DNA of 64,000 nucleotides. Source: Thermodesulfobacteriota bacterium (lineage in GTDB: Bacteria > Desulfobacterota_D > UBA1144 > Nemesobacterales > UBA2774). Below, one piece after another: positions 42,087-50,214 of the stretch. The position numbers and the translations under genes are program-made. Each line of letters opens with the position of its first letter. The stretch's first letter is position 1. The stretch lies in contig DAOKYU010000001.1 in NCBI GenBank assembly GCA_035325995.1, positions 124,001 to 188,000 on the forward strand, given 5' to 3'. Under the pieces are notes generated by a model that worked only from the letters and a program-made list of their open reading frames with translations, made no database searches and was not told the origin of the DNA.

Positions 42087-42506
42087 AAGCGTCGAATTAC
42101 GGTCTGCGGTTTTCCCCCTGATGGCGACAACCGTAAATATCCGGACAATGATTTGAACCACTTAAGCGTGCGCGGCACAAGACAGCCGCCGTTCTGACCA
42201 CCCGAATCTAGTGTAAATAATTACAAGAGCCATTAAAATGCGATTACATGCACGGAGCCATATCACTACAACAATATCATCGTTCCGAGGATAGAAATTC
42301 CTCATCCCTTATTCTACAATCGACTTAACCACTAAAAATCATTATTGATATTTGTGTTCCGATGACCGGTGGAGAGCGTGGCCGAGTTCGGCCACGGGTT
42401 TTAATCGGACGCGGCTGTTCATCTGCGGCGCTCGTCTTTATGTCCGAAGCCGTTTGTTCGTTTGTTAGTGCGGGACCTGGTAACTCTGTGAGCAACGAAC
42501 CGAGGG
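42087..42506 (+). other. 420-nt gap between the two two-component pairs
   Basis: No gene. The first 240 nt are AT-rich with a 7-bp inverted pair TTACGGT (42097-42103)/ACCGTAA (42130-42136). A strong hairpin with T run occurs at 42377-42402, about 105 nt upstream of the second kinase. A promoter for the second pair probably lies between these, or the hairpin acts as an attenuator. Confidence 0.45.
42377..42402 (+). terminator. Rho-independent terminator or attenuator upstream of the second kinase
   Basis: CGTGGCCGA (42377-42385) pairs with TCGGCCACG (42388-42396), followed by GGTTTTAA. It is about 290 nt past the first regulator and about 105 nt before the second kinase, too far from the former for a simple end of operon. 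Confidence 0.65.
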
Positions 42507-44672
42507 ATGCAGCGTAAAATGGCAAAGGCGGCTGAGAAGATATCACACGGTAAAAAAATCGAGAACGAAAAGAGAATTACGGCCCTTGCCCGGGACCTCG
42601 ACCGTCGGAATACCGACCTCAACATCCTCTACACGGTCACTAAGGCCGTGCATCAGTCTCTCGACCTGAAGGAAGTCTACAGGATTGCACTCGATACCAT
42701 TATTTCACTCGATAACGTGGATATGGTGTTCGCTTATCTGGTGAACGAGAGCCGGACCGAGGCGATTCTCGAAATACACAGGAACGTCCCCGATAGCTAC
42801 ACCACGAACGTCTCCCGGATACCGAAGGGAATCGGAATAACGTGGAAGATAATAGATAGCGGAAAGCCCCTTAACGTAGAAGACATCCAGATGAATAAAG
42901 ACGTCGGCCCCGGAGGGAAGAAGCTCGGACACCACGGGATTCTCGGTATTCCCCTTACGGCCGGGAGAACCGTAATAGGCGTCATATATTTCGCGAGCTA
43001 CAAGAACAGGAGGTTCGACGACAGCGAGGTCAGCCTCTTTTCGTCGATATCGGATCATATATCCCTTGCCATATCGAAGGCCAAGCTCTACGAGGAGCTT
43101 CGAAAGAAAAACAAGCGCGAGAAGATACTGAGCTCCATAACCCGTAGCGTTCACCAGTCGATAGACTTAAAGCACGTCCTTCAGAATGCCTCCGAATCGA
43201 TAATGCACAGCATAGATAACGCCAACAACGTCGCCATCTACATGGCCCACGGCATAGAAGCCGCGCTTAGCGCATACGCCGGAAATAACGACATGTACGC
43301 GAAGTTCTACGACGTTTTCGTCCCCGAGATGAACGGGGCGACGTGGAAGATTCTCAACGAGGGGAAGCCCGTAATCTACAACGACATCACCCCCGACAGC
43401 GTCGAGAGGATCGATTTTCTCGAGCCCGGGGCGTACGTGGGATCCTATCTCGGCCTCCCGGTCCGGTACAAGAAACGCATAATCGGCTCGATAAACATCA
43501 TATCGATCGAGAAAAACATATTCGACGGCAGGGAGCTCGGATTCTTCAATGTCGTCGTGAAACAAATCGAATCCGCCATAGATAACGCCGGTATGGCGGA
43601 AGCCCTGAGAGAGAGCGAAAAGAAATACAGGGAGCTCTACGAGAACGTGCCGGCCGGCATATACAGGAAGTCCGAGGACGGAAGGATACTAATGGCCAAC
43701 CCCACCCTCCTCCAGATGCTGGGCTACGATTCGTTCGACGAGCTTGCCTCGAAGAACCTCAAACGCAGCGAGTTCGTGATGGGACGCGAAAACGGCACAC
43801 AGGGTCTTCTGCAAAAGGGCTCCCAGCCGAGGGAATTGGAGTCGTCGTGGTATAAAAAGGACGGCTCGATCATAAACGTCATAGAAAGCGTGAGGGCGAT
43901 ATCCGACAAGAACGGCAATTTCCTTTATTACGAAGGGACTGTTACGGATATCACCGAGAGAAAGAAGGCCGAAATGAAGCTCGAAGAATCACGCGAGCAC
44001 CTTCGGCGGCTGACAGCGCACCTCCAGCAGTACAGGGAAGAGGAAAGGGCGGTCATCGCGAGGGAGATACACGACGAATTCGCCCAGCTTCTCACCGGCA
44101 TAGCCATAGATATCTCGTGGCTGAAGAGGAGAATACCCGGCATCGCTGATCGGGAGGGGGCGGGGGCCGTGCTCGATAAAATCGAGAAGCTTTCCGTTCT
44201 CGTGGACAACGCCTTCGAGTCGGTCAAGAAGATATGCGCCAAGCTAAGGCCGAAGATACTCGACGACCTCGGTATAGAAGCCGCGATAAGGTGGCAAATA
44301 GACGCCGTGCGGGCGCAGACCGACATAAATTTCGAATTCAAATCGTTTATAGACGACTTCATGCCCGATCCGAAAATATCCACCGCTATATTCCGCATAT
44401 TTCAGGAGGCGCTCACCAACATCCTGCGCCACGCTGAAGCCAGGAACGTCGTCGTTATGCTCGAAAAGAACGGGGAGTTCATCGTACTCGGAGTCGAAGA
44501 CGACGGCAAGGGAATAGCGGAAAGCTCGATGTTCGGCGTGGAAGCGATGGGGCTTTTGGGAATGAGGGAAAGGGTGCATGAGCTTAACGGCGACCTTAGG
44601 ATAAAAGGTGTGCCCGGGATAGGGACGAGTATAAGAGTCCAAATACCTTGCGAGGTCAAAACACAATGCTGA
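42507..44672 (+). CDS. GAF/PAS-domain sensor histidine kinase (NarX/DegS class), second copy
   Basis: The 721-residue protein aligns over its whole length with the C-terminal two-thirds of the first kinase: GAF (about 25-195), GAF (about 200-355), PAS (about 365-485), HisKA_3 with His522 in AREIHDEFAQLL, and HATPase (FQEALTNILRHAEARN, DDGKGIAE, AMGLLGMRERV). Shared blocks include LDRRNTDLNILYTVTKAVH and GKKLGHHGILG. It lacks the two N-terminal PAS domains, so the inputs differ. Stop overlaps the regulator start by 7 nt. ATG 42507 has GAGGG too close; ATG 42519 is an alternative start. Confidence 0.92.
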   Translation: MQRKMAKAAEKISHGKKIENEKRITALARDLDRRNTDLNILYTVTKAVHQSLDLKEVYRIALDTIISLDNVDMVFAYLVNESRTEAILEIHRNVPDSYTTNVSRIPKGIGITWKIIDSGKPLNVEDIQMNKDVGPGGKKLGHHGILGIPLTAGRTVIGVIYFASYKNRRFDDSEVSLFSSISDHISLAISKAKLYEELRKKNKREKILSSITRSVHQSIDLKHVLQNASESIMHSIDNANNVAIYMAHGIEAALSAYAGNNDMYAKFYDVFVPEMNGATWKILNEGKPVIYNDITPDSVERIDFLEPGAYVGSYLGLPVRYKKRIIGSINIISIEKNIFDGRELGFFNVVVKQIESAIDNAGMAEALRESEKKYRELYENVPAGIYRKSEDGRILMANPTLLQMLGYDSFDELASKNLKRSEFVMGRENGTQGLLQKGSQPRELESSWYKKDGSIINVIESVRAISDKNGNFLYYEGTVTDITERKKAEMKLEESREHLRRLTAHLQQYREEERAVIAREIHDEFAQLLTGIAIDISWLKRRIPGIADREGAGAVLDKIEKLSVLVDNAFESVKKICAKLRPKILDDLGIEAAIRWQIDAVRAQTDINFEFKSFIDDFMPDPKISTAIFRIFQEALTNILRHAEARNVVVMLEKNGEFIVLGVEDDGKGIAESSMFGVEAMGLLGMRERVHELNGDLRIKGVPGIGTSIRVQIPCEVKTQC

Positions 44673-45310
44673 AAGTCCTTATTGCCGACGACCACCCTGT
44701 CGTGAGGCAGGGTGTAAAACAAATACTTTCCGACGGGTTCAGGCTCCACCAGTTCGGAGAGGCGGAAAACGCCAAAGAGGTGTTCGAGAACATATCCAGA
44801 AAAAGATGGGACATACTGATTCTGGACGTGAATCTCCCCGACGTCAACGGGCTCGAGATACTGAGGCAGATAAAGAAGGTCCAGCCCGAGCTCCCCGTGC
44901 TCGTCTTTACGATAATAGACGAAGACCAGATAGCGGTAAGGGTGCTCAAGGCGGGGGCGTCCGGGTTCATATCCAAGGGGTCGCTCCCGGACGAGCTTGT
45001 GACGGCGGTGAGGAAGATACATACCGGGGGGAGGTACGTAAGCCCGCACCTTGCCGAAAAGCTCGTCTTTAACATATACACGGGCGACGAAAAGCCGGTC
45101 CACCACAAGCTTTCCAACCGCGAGTATCAGGTGATCTGCCTCATAGCGTCGGGTAAATCCGTCAAGCAGATAGCCGAGGAGCTCTACCTCAGCGTACAGA
45201 CCATAAGAACCTACAGGACAAGGATTCTGGAGAAGATGAATATGAAGACCGATGCCGAGCTCATTCACTATGCCATACAAAACCACCTTATTTACACGCC
45301 GTCAGTTTGA
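44666..45310 (+). CDS. NarL/FixJ-class response regulator, second copy
   Basis: Start at ATG 44666 (GAGGT upstream), overlapping the kinase stop as ATGCTGA, exactly as in the first pair. The 214-residue protein has DDHPVV, Asp54 in LILDVNLPD, Lys in GFISKGSLP and the HTH SNREYQVICLIASGKSVKQIAEEL. The HTH differs from copy one at only a few positions. Its position just upstream of the envelope redox block makes control of that block a reasonable guess. Confidence 0.95.
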   Translation: MLKVLIADDHPVVRQGVKQILSDGFRLHQFGEAENAKEVFENISRKRWDILILDVNLPDVNGLEILRQIKKVQPELPVLVFTIIDEDQIAVRVLKAGASGFISKGSLPDELVTAVRKIHTGGRYVSPHLAEKLVFNIYTGDEKPVHHKLSNREYQVICLIASGKSVKQIAEELYLSVQTIRTYRTRILEKMNMKTDAELIHYAIQNHLIYTPSV

Positions 45311-45607
45311 TGTATATGCATATAGTTTGTCTCGGCGACTGCCCGGGCGCTTTATTCCACCCGCCTGACCACTTGTGGCGCTACAAGGGTGTAATGCGGC
45401 GGATTACGCGGCGATGGCAATTGTTATTACGTGAATATCATTGTTATGTCGATAGAAATGGATTACCGGATATTTTAGAATCGACTTACGTTACAGCAAA
45501 ATCTATCGACGATTCGGGAAAAGTTCGGCAAAAAGACACTTTGAGAAACCGGAAAATGACCCGAACGGAGAAAATCTATATAACCAAAAGGAGGAGGTAA
45601 CGAGAAT
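45311..45607 (+). other. Intergenic region upstream of the haem-site propeller lipoprotein
   Basis: A frame at 45307-45600 is open but has no ribosome site, unusual composition and overlaps the regulator stop; I do not accept it as a gene. The region is AT-rich, contains the palindrome TATATGCATATA at 45313-45324, several TTACG-type words and AGGAGGAGGT just before ATG 45608. A long leader or distant promoter for the lipoprotein gene is likely. Confidence 0.4.
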
Positions 45608-47770
45608 ATGCGTAACTGGGTTAAGAGTTTACTCTTAGTTATGGTATTAGCTTTAACACTTCCGTTAACCTACGGCGGCTGCGGCGGCGGTGGTAACGGA
45701 GGGGGTCCTGGCCCCGAGCCTACCCCGACCCCCGATCCGGGTGGCATAGTGATCGATGAGAACGACATCGGCGGCCACGTTCTGAACAACGGGGTTCCCG
45801 AAGCCGGTGTATGGGTCATCGCCGAGACGCTTCAGGTTCATGAGAAGATTCATGAGGGCGTCAGCACGCCGGGTATTTATCAGAAAGTCGTGGTTACCGA
45901 CGATCAGGGGAGATTCGTGGTTCCTGACCTTCCCGACGCTACTTACGACGTCTGGGTAAGGGGTTACGGGTTGAGGGATTCGGATGCGATCCAGGTTACC
46001 CCCGGTAATCTGGTGGACCTCGAGGCTGTCTCCGCTGCGGACGCGAGAGAAGCCGCCCTCGTATATCCTGCGAACTACTGGTTTGCGATGCTCGACATCC
46101 CGGACGACGACGAGCTTCCCGGCACAGGGCCCGACGGCAACGGATGGGCGCCAAGCCTCCAGAGCTCGGCACAGTTCGTCAACTCGTCGAAGCTCGGATG
46201 CCAGCTCTGTCACCAGCTCGGTATAGCCGACACGAGGCTCAGCGGTCCCGAGGCTTACGACTTCGGCTGGAAAAAAGCGAACCAGATGAACAATACCGCG
46301 AACGGACTTGGACGAGACGGTATGGTAAGGACGTTCGGCGACTGGGGCGCCAGGATATCCGCCGGAGAATATCCGAGCCAGATTCCCCCGAGGCCGTCCG
46401 GAAAAGAAAGAAACATGGTTCTCACGATGTGGGAATGGGGCGATTTCTACACCTACGCTCACGACGAGACCTCTACGGACAAGCGTAATCCCACCCTTTA
46501 TCCATACGGCCCCGTATACGGCGTCGACATAGGACAGGACTACACGCTCATGGTCGACCCGATCAATCACTTCTCTACGAGATATAATACGCCGACACTC
46601 GGAGGCTTCGATACGCCGTGGTGTAACCAGACGTTCAAGGGCCTTTTCGACGAAGAGCCGAGACCGTCCGGTTTCGGCACGCTCGGATGCCCGGCTCCCG
46701 ACGGAACATCTGCGCACGAGGGCGCCTATCCGAACCCTGCGAACCCGCACAACCCGATGCTCGACGATACGGGCAAGGTTTGGCTGACTACGCAGGTAAG
46801 AAGAGAGTGGCAGGAAGACTACCCTGACTTCTGTCTCGACGACCCGGCTATCATGGGCACCGCGGAATCCCCGAGGTCGCACCATCGTCAGCTCGGATAT
46901 TTCGATACGGTCACCGAAGAGACGGTTCTCATAGACACCTGCTACGGTACGCACCACCTTCACTTCGATGCCGACGGCAAGGTATGGACGAGCGGAGACA
47001 GCTATGTTTTCGGAGTGTTCGATCCGAGCACGTTCGATCCCGACGATCCGAGCACGCTCGGGCCTTCGCAGAAGTGGTATGAGGTTGTTGTCGACTCCGA
47101 CGGCGACGGGGAAGCCGATACGCCGATCATAGGGTTCAACTACGGCATCATCCCGAACATCTTCGACGGCACCATATGGACGGCTCAGCCGGGCTTTCCG
47201 GGCCGTATAGTAAGGTTCGATCCGGCCACGGAGAAGTTCGAGACGTATACTCCGCCCGCTCCCGGAAACGGTGGCAGGGGACTTGACGTCGATACGAACG
47301 GAGACGTCTGGATATGTCTGTCCGGAAGCTCTCACGTTGCCAAGTTCGAGCGCGACAAGTGCGCGCAGACCTGGGGCACCGGTGATCAGTGTCCGGAAGG
47401 CTGGACTCTCTGGGACATACCGGGCCCTGTATTCGAAGGGACGAACCTCAAATCCGACAACCACTACTACACCTGGGTCGACTGGTATGACACCGGCGGA
47501 CTCGGGCCGAACACGGTTGTCTGCACGGGCACGGGTTCCGACTCCGCTATAGCGTTCCTTCCGGACACGGAAGAGTTCGTCAGAACCTACGTTCCTTACC
47601 CGATGGGTTTCTACCACAGGGGACAGGACGGCAGGATCGACGACCCGAACGCGGGGTGGAAAGGAAGAGGCTGGTGGGTTGACTACGGCAGCGACCCTAT
47701 GCTTCACACGGAAATTGAGAAAGGATTCATATTCCACGCTCAGTACCGTCCGGATCCCCTTGCTCATTAA
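45608..47770 (+). CDS. Lipoprotein with carboxypeptidase-regulatory-like domain, CXXCH haem site and streptogramin-lyase-like propeller
   Basis: 720 residues. Lipobox TYGGC (Cys25), a Gly/Pro linker, then residues about 55-145 as a carboxypeptidase-regulatory-like beta-sandwich (GGHVLNNGVPEAGVWVIAE, DDQGRFVVPDLP). A single class-I haem c motif CQLCH (Cys198, Cys201, His202) follows. The C-terminal half has propeller blades of the Vgb (streptogramin lyase) kind: DDTGKVWLTTQ, DADGKVWTSGD, DTNGDVWICLSG. Many Trp, His and Tyr residues occur in the middle. It is an outer-envelope protein, probably haem-bearing. AGGAGGT precedes ATG 45608; terminator at 47803. Related proteins occur in MAGs as 'carboxypeptidase regulatory-like' without function. 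Domain calls are mine. Confidence 0.75.
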   Translation: MRNWVKSLLLVMVLALTLPLTYGGCGGGGNGGGPGPEPTPTPDPGGIVIDENDIGGHVLNNGVPEAGVWVIAETLQVHEKIHEGVSTPGIYQKVVVTDDQGRFVVPDLPDATYDVWVRGYGLRDSDAIQVTPGNLVDLEAVSAADAREAALVYPANYWFAMLDIPDDDELPGTGPDGNGWAPSLQSSAQFVNSSKLGCQLCHQLGIADTRLSGPEAYDFGWKKANQMNNTANGLGRDGMVRTFGDWGARISAGEYPSQIPPRPSGKERNMVLTMWEWGDFYTYAHDETSTDKRNPTLYPYGPVYGVDIGQDYTLMVDPINHFSTRYNTPTLGGFDTPWCNQTFKGLFDEEPRPSGFGTLGCPAPDGTSAHEGAYPNPANPHNPMLDDTGKVWLTTQVRREWQEDYPDFCLDDPAIMGTAESPRSHHRQLGYFDTVTEETVLIDTCYGTHHLHFDADGKVWTSGDSYVFGVFDPSTFDPDDPSTLGPSQKWYEVVVDSDGDGEADTPIIGFNYGIIPNIFDGTIWTAQPGFPGRIVRFDPATEKFETYTPPAPGNGGRGLDVDTNGDVWICLSGSSHVAKFERDKCAQTWGTGDQCPEGWTLWDIPGPVFEGTNLKSDNHYYTWVDWYDTGGLGPNTVVCTGTGSDSAIAFLPDTEEFVRTYVPYPMGFYHRGQDGRIDDPNAGWKGRGWWVDYGSDPMLHTEIEKGFIFHAQYRPDPLAH

Positions 47771-47802
47771 TGACATGACAAGGATTAGGCTCTGATAATA
47801 AG

Positions 47803-47841
47803 GTCAGGGACTCATATTACATGGGTCCCTGACTTCTTTTT
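47803..47841 (+). terminator. Rho-independent terminator after the propeller lipoprotein
   Basis: GTCAGGGAC (47803-47811) pairs with GTCCCTGAC (47825-47833) around a 13-nt loop, followed by TTCTTTTT. Confidence 0.88.
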
Positions 47842-47909
47842 AAAAAAGGCATGGCTTGAAGTTGTATAAAAAAGGGTATCAGTAATACAGATACGATCAG
47901 GGAGGGCAA

Positions 47910-48881
47910 ATGCGTTTATTTCTTTTAGTTTTGGGTTTTTCGTTATCTTTTTTGGTTTTGCAGGATTCGAAGGCTGATACTGAACTCAACAATCCCTACG
48001 TCAATAACTACCCATTCAAAAGTGTAATAATACAATACAAAAACGAAGCCAGATTCGGACATAAGGGAGACGAAGACGCCAAGACTTATTCCGGGTCCGA
48101 GGAGCTGTTCATAAAGGGGGACAAGAGCCTGAGGATTACGACAAAAGAAAGGCCCGATGAAGACGGTGAGAAAGAGACGATAAAAGGCATGAAGCTCGTT
48201 ACCCCGGAGAAGGAATTTGTCATAGACATCGACGAAAAAGAAGCTATCGAGATCGAGAATCCCAAAAAATACGGTAAGGCGAAGTATGAAGAATTGACTG
48301 AAAAAGAGAAGATAGAGTTTTATGAGAGAATGGAAAAAAGAAAGGTCGTATCCATGGACCTTCTCGGCGTCGGGCGTAAGGTCGGAACCGAAACCGTCCT
48401 CGGAAAAACGTGCGACGTATACGAAAGCGGCCAGAAGCCAAGCGATGAAGATTACATGAATAAGTTAATCGAAGGCGCGGCGCCGCCTGGTTATTCCAAG
48501 ATATGGATATGGAGAGATGCCGGTATACCGCTCAAGATGATAGCGGAAGATATCGGGTCTTATTCGGAAACCGTGGCGACCGGGATTGAAGAAAATGTCG
48601 ATATTCCAGACAGCAAGTTCGAATTGCCCGAAGGGACCGAAGTCTTTTTCGATGAAAAAGCCTCGGAATCCGCAAAGAATGAAACACTTTCGAGGTTCGA
48701 GCTTTACAAGTACGGGGTCCGCCAGGATCTGAGATTCAAAGCCGGTCCCAAGGAAGTGCTCGACTCCGAGGGGAACTGGGTGCCTGCGGATTCGCCGGAA
48801 GGCAAAAAGATTCTCGAAGAGGCCGAAGCCAAAAGGAAAGCCAAGATAGGGGCCACTCCTGCACCCGAAACAACGAATTGA
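47910..48881 (+). CDS. Exported DUF4412-like protein, first of two tandem paralogues
   Basis: The 323-residue protein has a signal peptide (LFLLVLGFSLSFLVLQDSKA) and a LolA-like/DUF4412-type body: NPYVNNYPFKSVIIQYKNEA, LFIKGDKSLRITT, VGTETVLGKTCDVYESG, KIWIWRDAGIPLKM and a late FELPEGTEVFFDE. Lysine and glutamate are abundant. The next gene is a clear paralogue with the same motif order. Such half-barrels bind lipids or hydrophobic groups in the periplasm; the ligand is unknown. GGGAGG precedes ATG 47910. The single Cys in GKTCDVYE is conserved between the copies. Confidence 0.68.
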   Translation: MRLFLLVLGFSLSFLVLQDSKADTELNNPYVNNYPFKSVIIQYKNEARFGHKGDEDAKTYSGSEELFIKGDKSLRITTKERPDEDGEKETIKGMKLVTPEKEFVIDIDEKEAIEIENPKKYGKAKYEELTEKEKIEFYERMEKRKVVSMDLLGVGRKVGTETVLGKTCDVYESGQKPSDEDYMNKLIEGAAPPGYSKIWIWRDAGIPLKMIAEDIGSYSETVATGIEENVDIPDSKFELPEGTEVFFDEKASESAKNETLSRFELYKYGVRQDLRFKAGPKEVLDSEGNWVPADSPEGKKILEEAEAKRKAKIGATPAPETTN

Positions 48882-49079
48882 GGACGGGAGAGTTTTCGTG
48901 ATTCGGCTCAGTCCTGCGATAAGTCCCGGCCTGATGTCTACTTCGCGGACGAAGACGGCAAGCACGAAGTGTGCCGCCTTGTCGCATTATATTCGGGCCG
49001 ATCTTGCAGATTCGATCAGGAGCGGAAATGAATTTACGGGTCCGTATCGCTACCCCGTTTGGCGGCCGGCGGCACGGAA

Positions 49080-49109
49080 GATGTAGATAAAGTAGATGTA
49101 GATAAAGTA
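49080..49109. repeat. Perfect 15-bp tandem duplication
   Basis: GATGTAGATAAAGTA occurs twice head to tail (49080-49094 and 49095-49109), ending 23 nt before ATG 49133. The rest of the 251-nt gap 48882-49132 holds nothing I can assign. Confidence 0.8.
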
Positions 49110-49132
49110 ATGGTGGTAATAGGGGTGAACCT

Positions 49133-50053
49133 ATGAAGAATCTAAGTTTGGCTGTTTTTACAGCAATCTTGATGGTTATATCGGTAAATGCTTCTTTTGC
49201 CGGGAATGGCGAAGCCGGCGCGGACACTTCCAACCCCTACGTCAATTCCTATTCCTTTGACAGCGTATTCGTAAAATACGTGGGGAAGGCGGAGCATGAT
49301 TATAAATCCGGGGAAAATAAAGCGACCTACGAATGGACGGAAACGCTGTACATAAAAGGCGGCAATATGGCCAGGGAGACAAAAGGAGTAACCCCGGGCA
49401 AGGAAGTGAATAATTTACAGATCGTGGATACCGAATTCGCCTACGTAATCGATATGGTCGATAAGCAAGGCGTAAAGGTCGATAACGCAAGCAAATACGG
49501 CAAAGAGGAATACGAAAAACTGTCCGTGGAGGACAAATTGGCCTTTAGGGAGCACCTGAAAGAAAAGGGGGTCGTCACTCTCGATCTCCCCCCTCTGGGG
49601 AAAAAAGTCGGTACGGAAAAGATTCTGGGTTATGAGTGCGACGTCTACGAGACGGGAGAAAATCCTACCGAAGAGAATATAGAGCAGGCAGTTAAAGATA
49701 GAAAGCCTCTGCCGGAGCTCAGAAAGACCTGGATATGGAGAGAGAACTCGCTTCCTCTCAAGATGCTCGTCGAAACCGGGGACACCCGTATGGAGTTTAA
49801 GGCGGTGGAGATAAAAGAGGATACCGCCATCCCTGAAACCGCTTTTGAAGTGCCCGAAGGGGTAAGCGTTATTTACAACGAATATGAATCTGGCGTTGCC
49901 AGGGCGAATATCCTGAACCAGTTTCAGCTCTATAAGACCGGGCTCGATGAGCCGCTCCGTATTAAGGCGGCTCCGCCGAAACACGGTATTTCTCCGGAAG
50001 ACCTGGAGGCGCCTTCGAAAGACACCGGAACGACCGGGGGCAAGGGCGGGTAG
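49133..50053 (+). CDS. Exported DUF4412-like protein, second of two tandem paralogues
   Basis: The 306-residue protein mirrors its upstream neighbour: signal peptide (LAVFTAILMVISVNASFA), SNPYVNSYSFDSVFVKYVGKA, TLYIKGGNMARET, KKVGTEKILGYECDVYETG, KTWIWRENSLPLKM, AFEVPEGVSVIYNE and a Gly-rich tail. Identity is strong in these motifs but low elsewhere, so the duplication is not recent. GGGGTG precedes ATG 49133. The Tat-exported multicopper oxidase starts 161 nt downstream on the same strand. Confidence 0.68.
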   Translation: MKNLSLAVFTAILMVISVNASFAGNGEAGADTSNPYVNSYSFDSVFVKYVGKAEHDYKSGENKATYEWTETLYIKGGNMARETKGVTPGKEVNNLQIVDTEFAYVIDMVDKQGVKVDNASKYGKEEYEKLSVEDKLAFREHLKEKGVVTLDLPPLGKKVGTEKILGYECDVYETGENPTEENIEQAVKDRKPLPELRKTWIWRENSLPLKMLVETGDTRMEFKAVEIKEDTAIPETAFEVPEGVSVIYNEYESGVARANILNQFQLYKTGLDEPLRIKAAPPKHGISPEDLEAPSKDTGTTGGKGG

Positions 50054-50214
50054 GCCGAGGCAAAGAAGGGCGGGTAGGTCCCTAACCGTTTCGGGCGCAT
50101 TACACGGTTTCTGTATGCGGCGCTGTTCAAACGGAGCATTTTAATCTGGATTTTCCTGTGTGCCGGTGAACCGACAGCAGGCAGGACATAAAATAAATAT
50201 AAGGAGGGGCGAGA

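Noticed and set aside
40845..42161. 438-codon minus-strand frame across the first kinase and regulator
   Set aside because: Shadow of two well-defined genes; no motif and low-complexity composition.
45307..45600. 97-codon frame before the propeller lipoprotein
   Set aside because: Overlaps the regulator stop, lacks a ribosome site and ends in Lys/Arg-rich low-complexity sequence that is just the next gene's ribosome site read in frame.
45665..47776. 703-codon open frame on the minus strand opposite the propeller lipoprotein
   Set aside because: It mirrors the codon structure of the + strand gene, is Arg/Val-rich without domains, and has no ribosome site. The + frame has signal peptide, haem motif and terminator.
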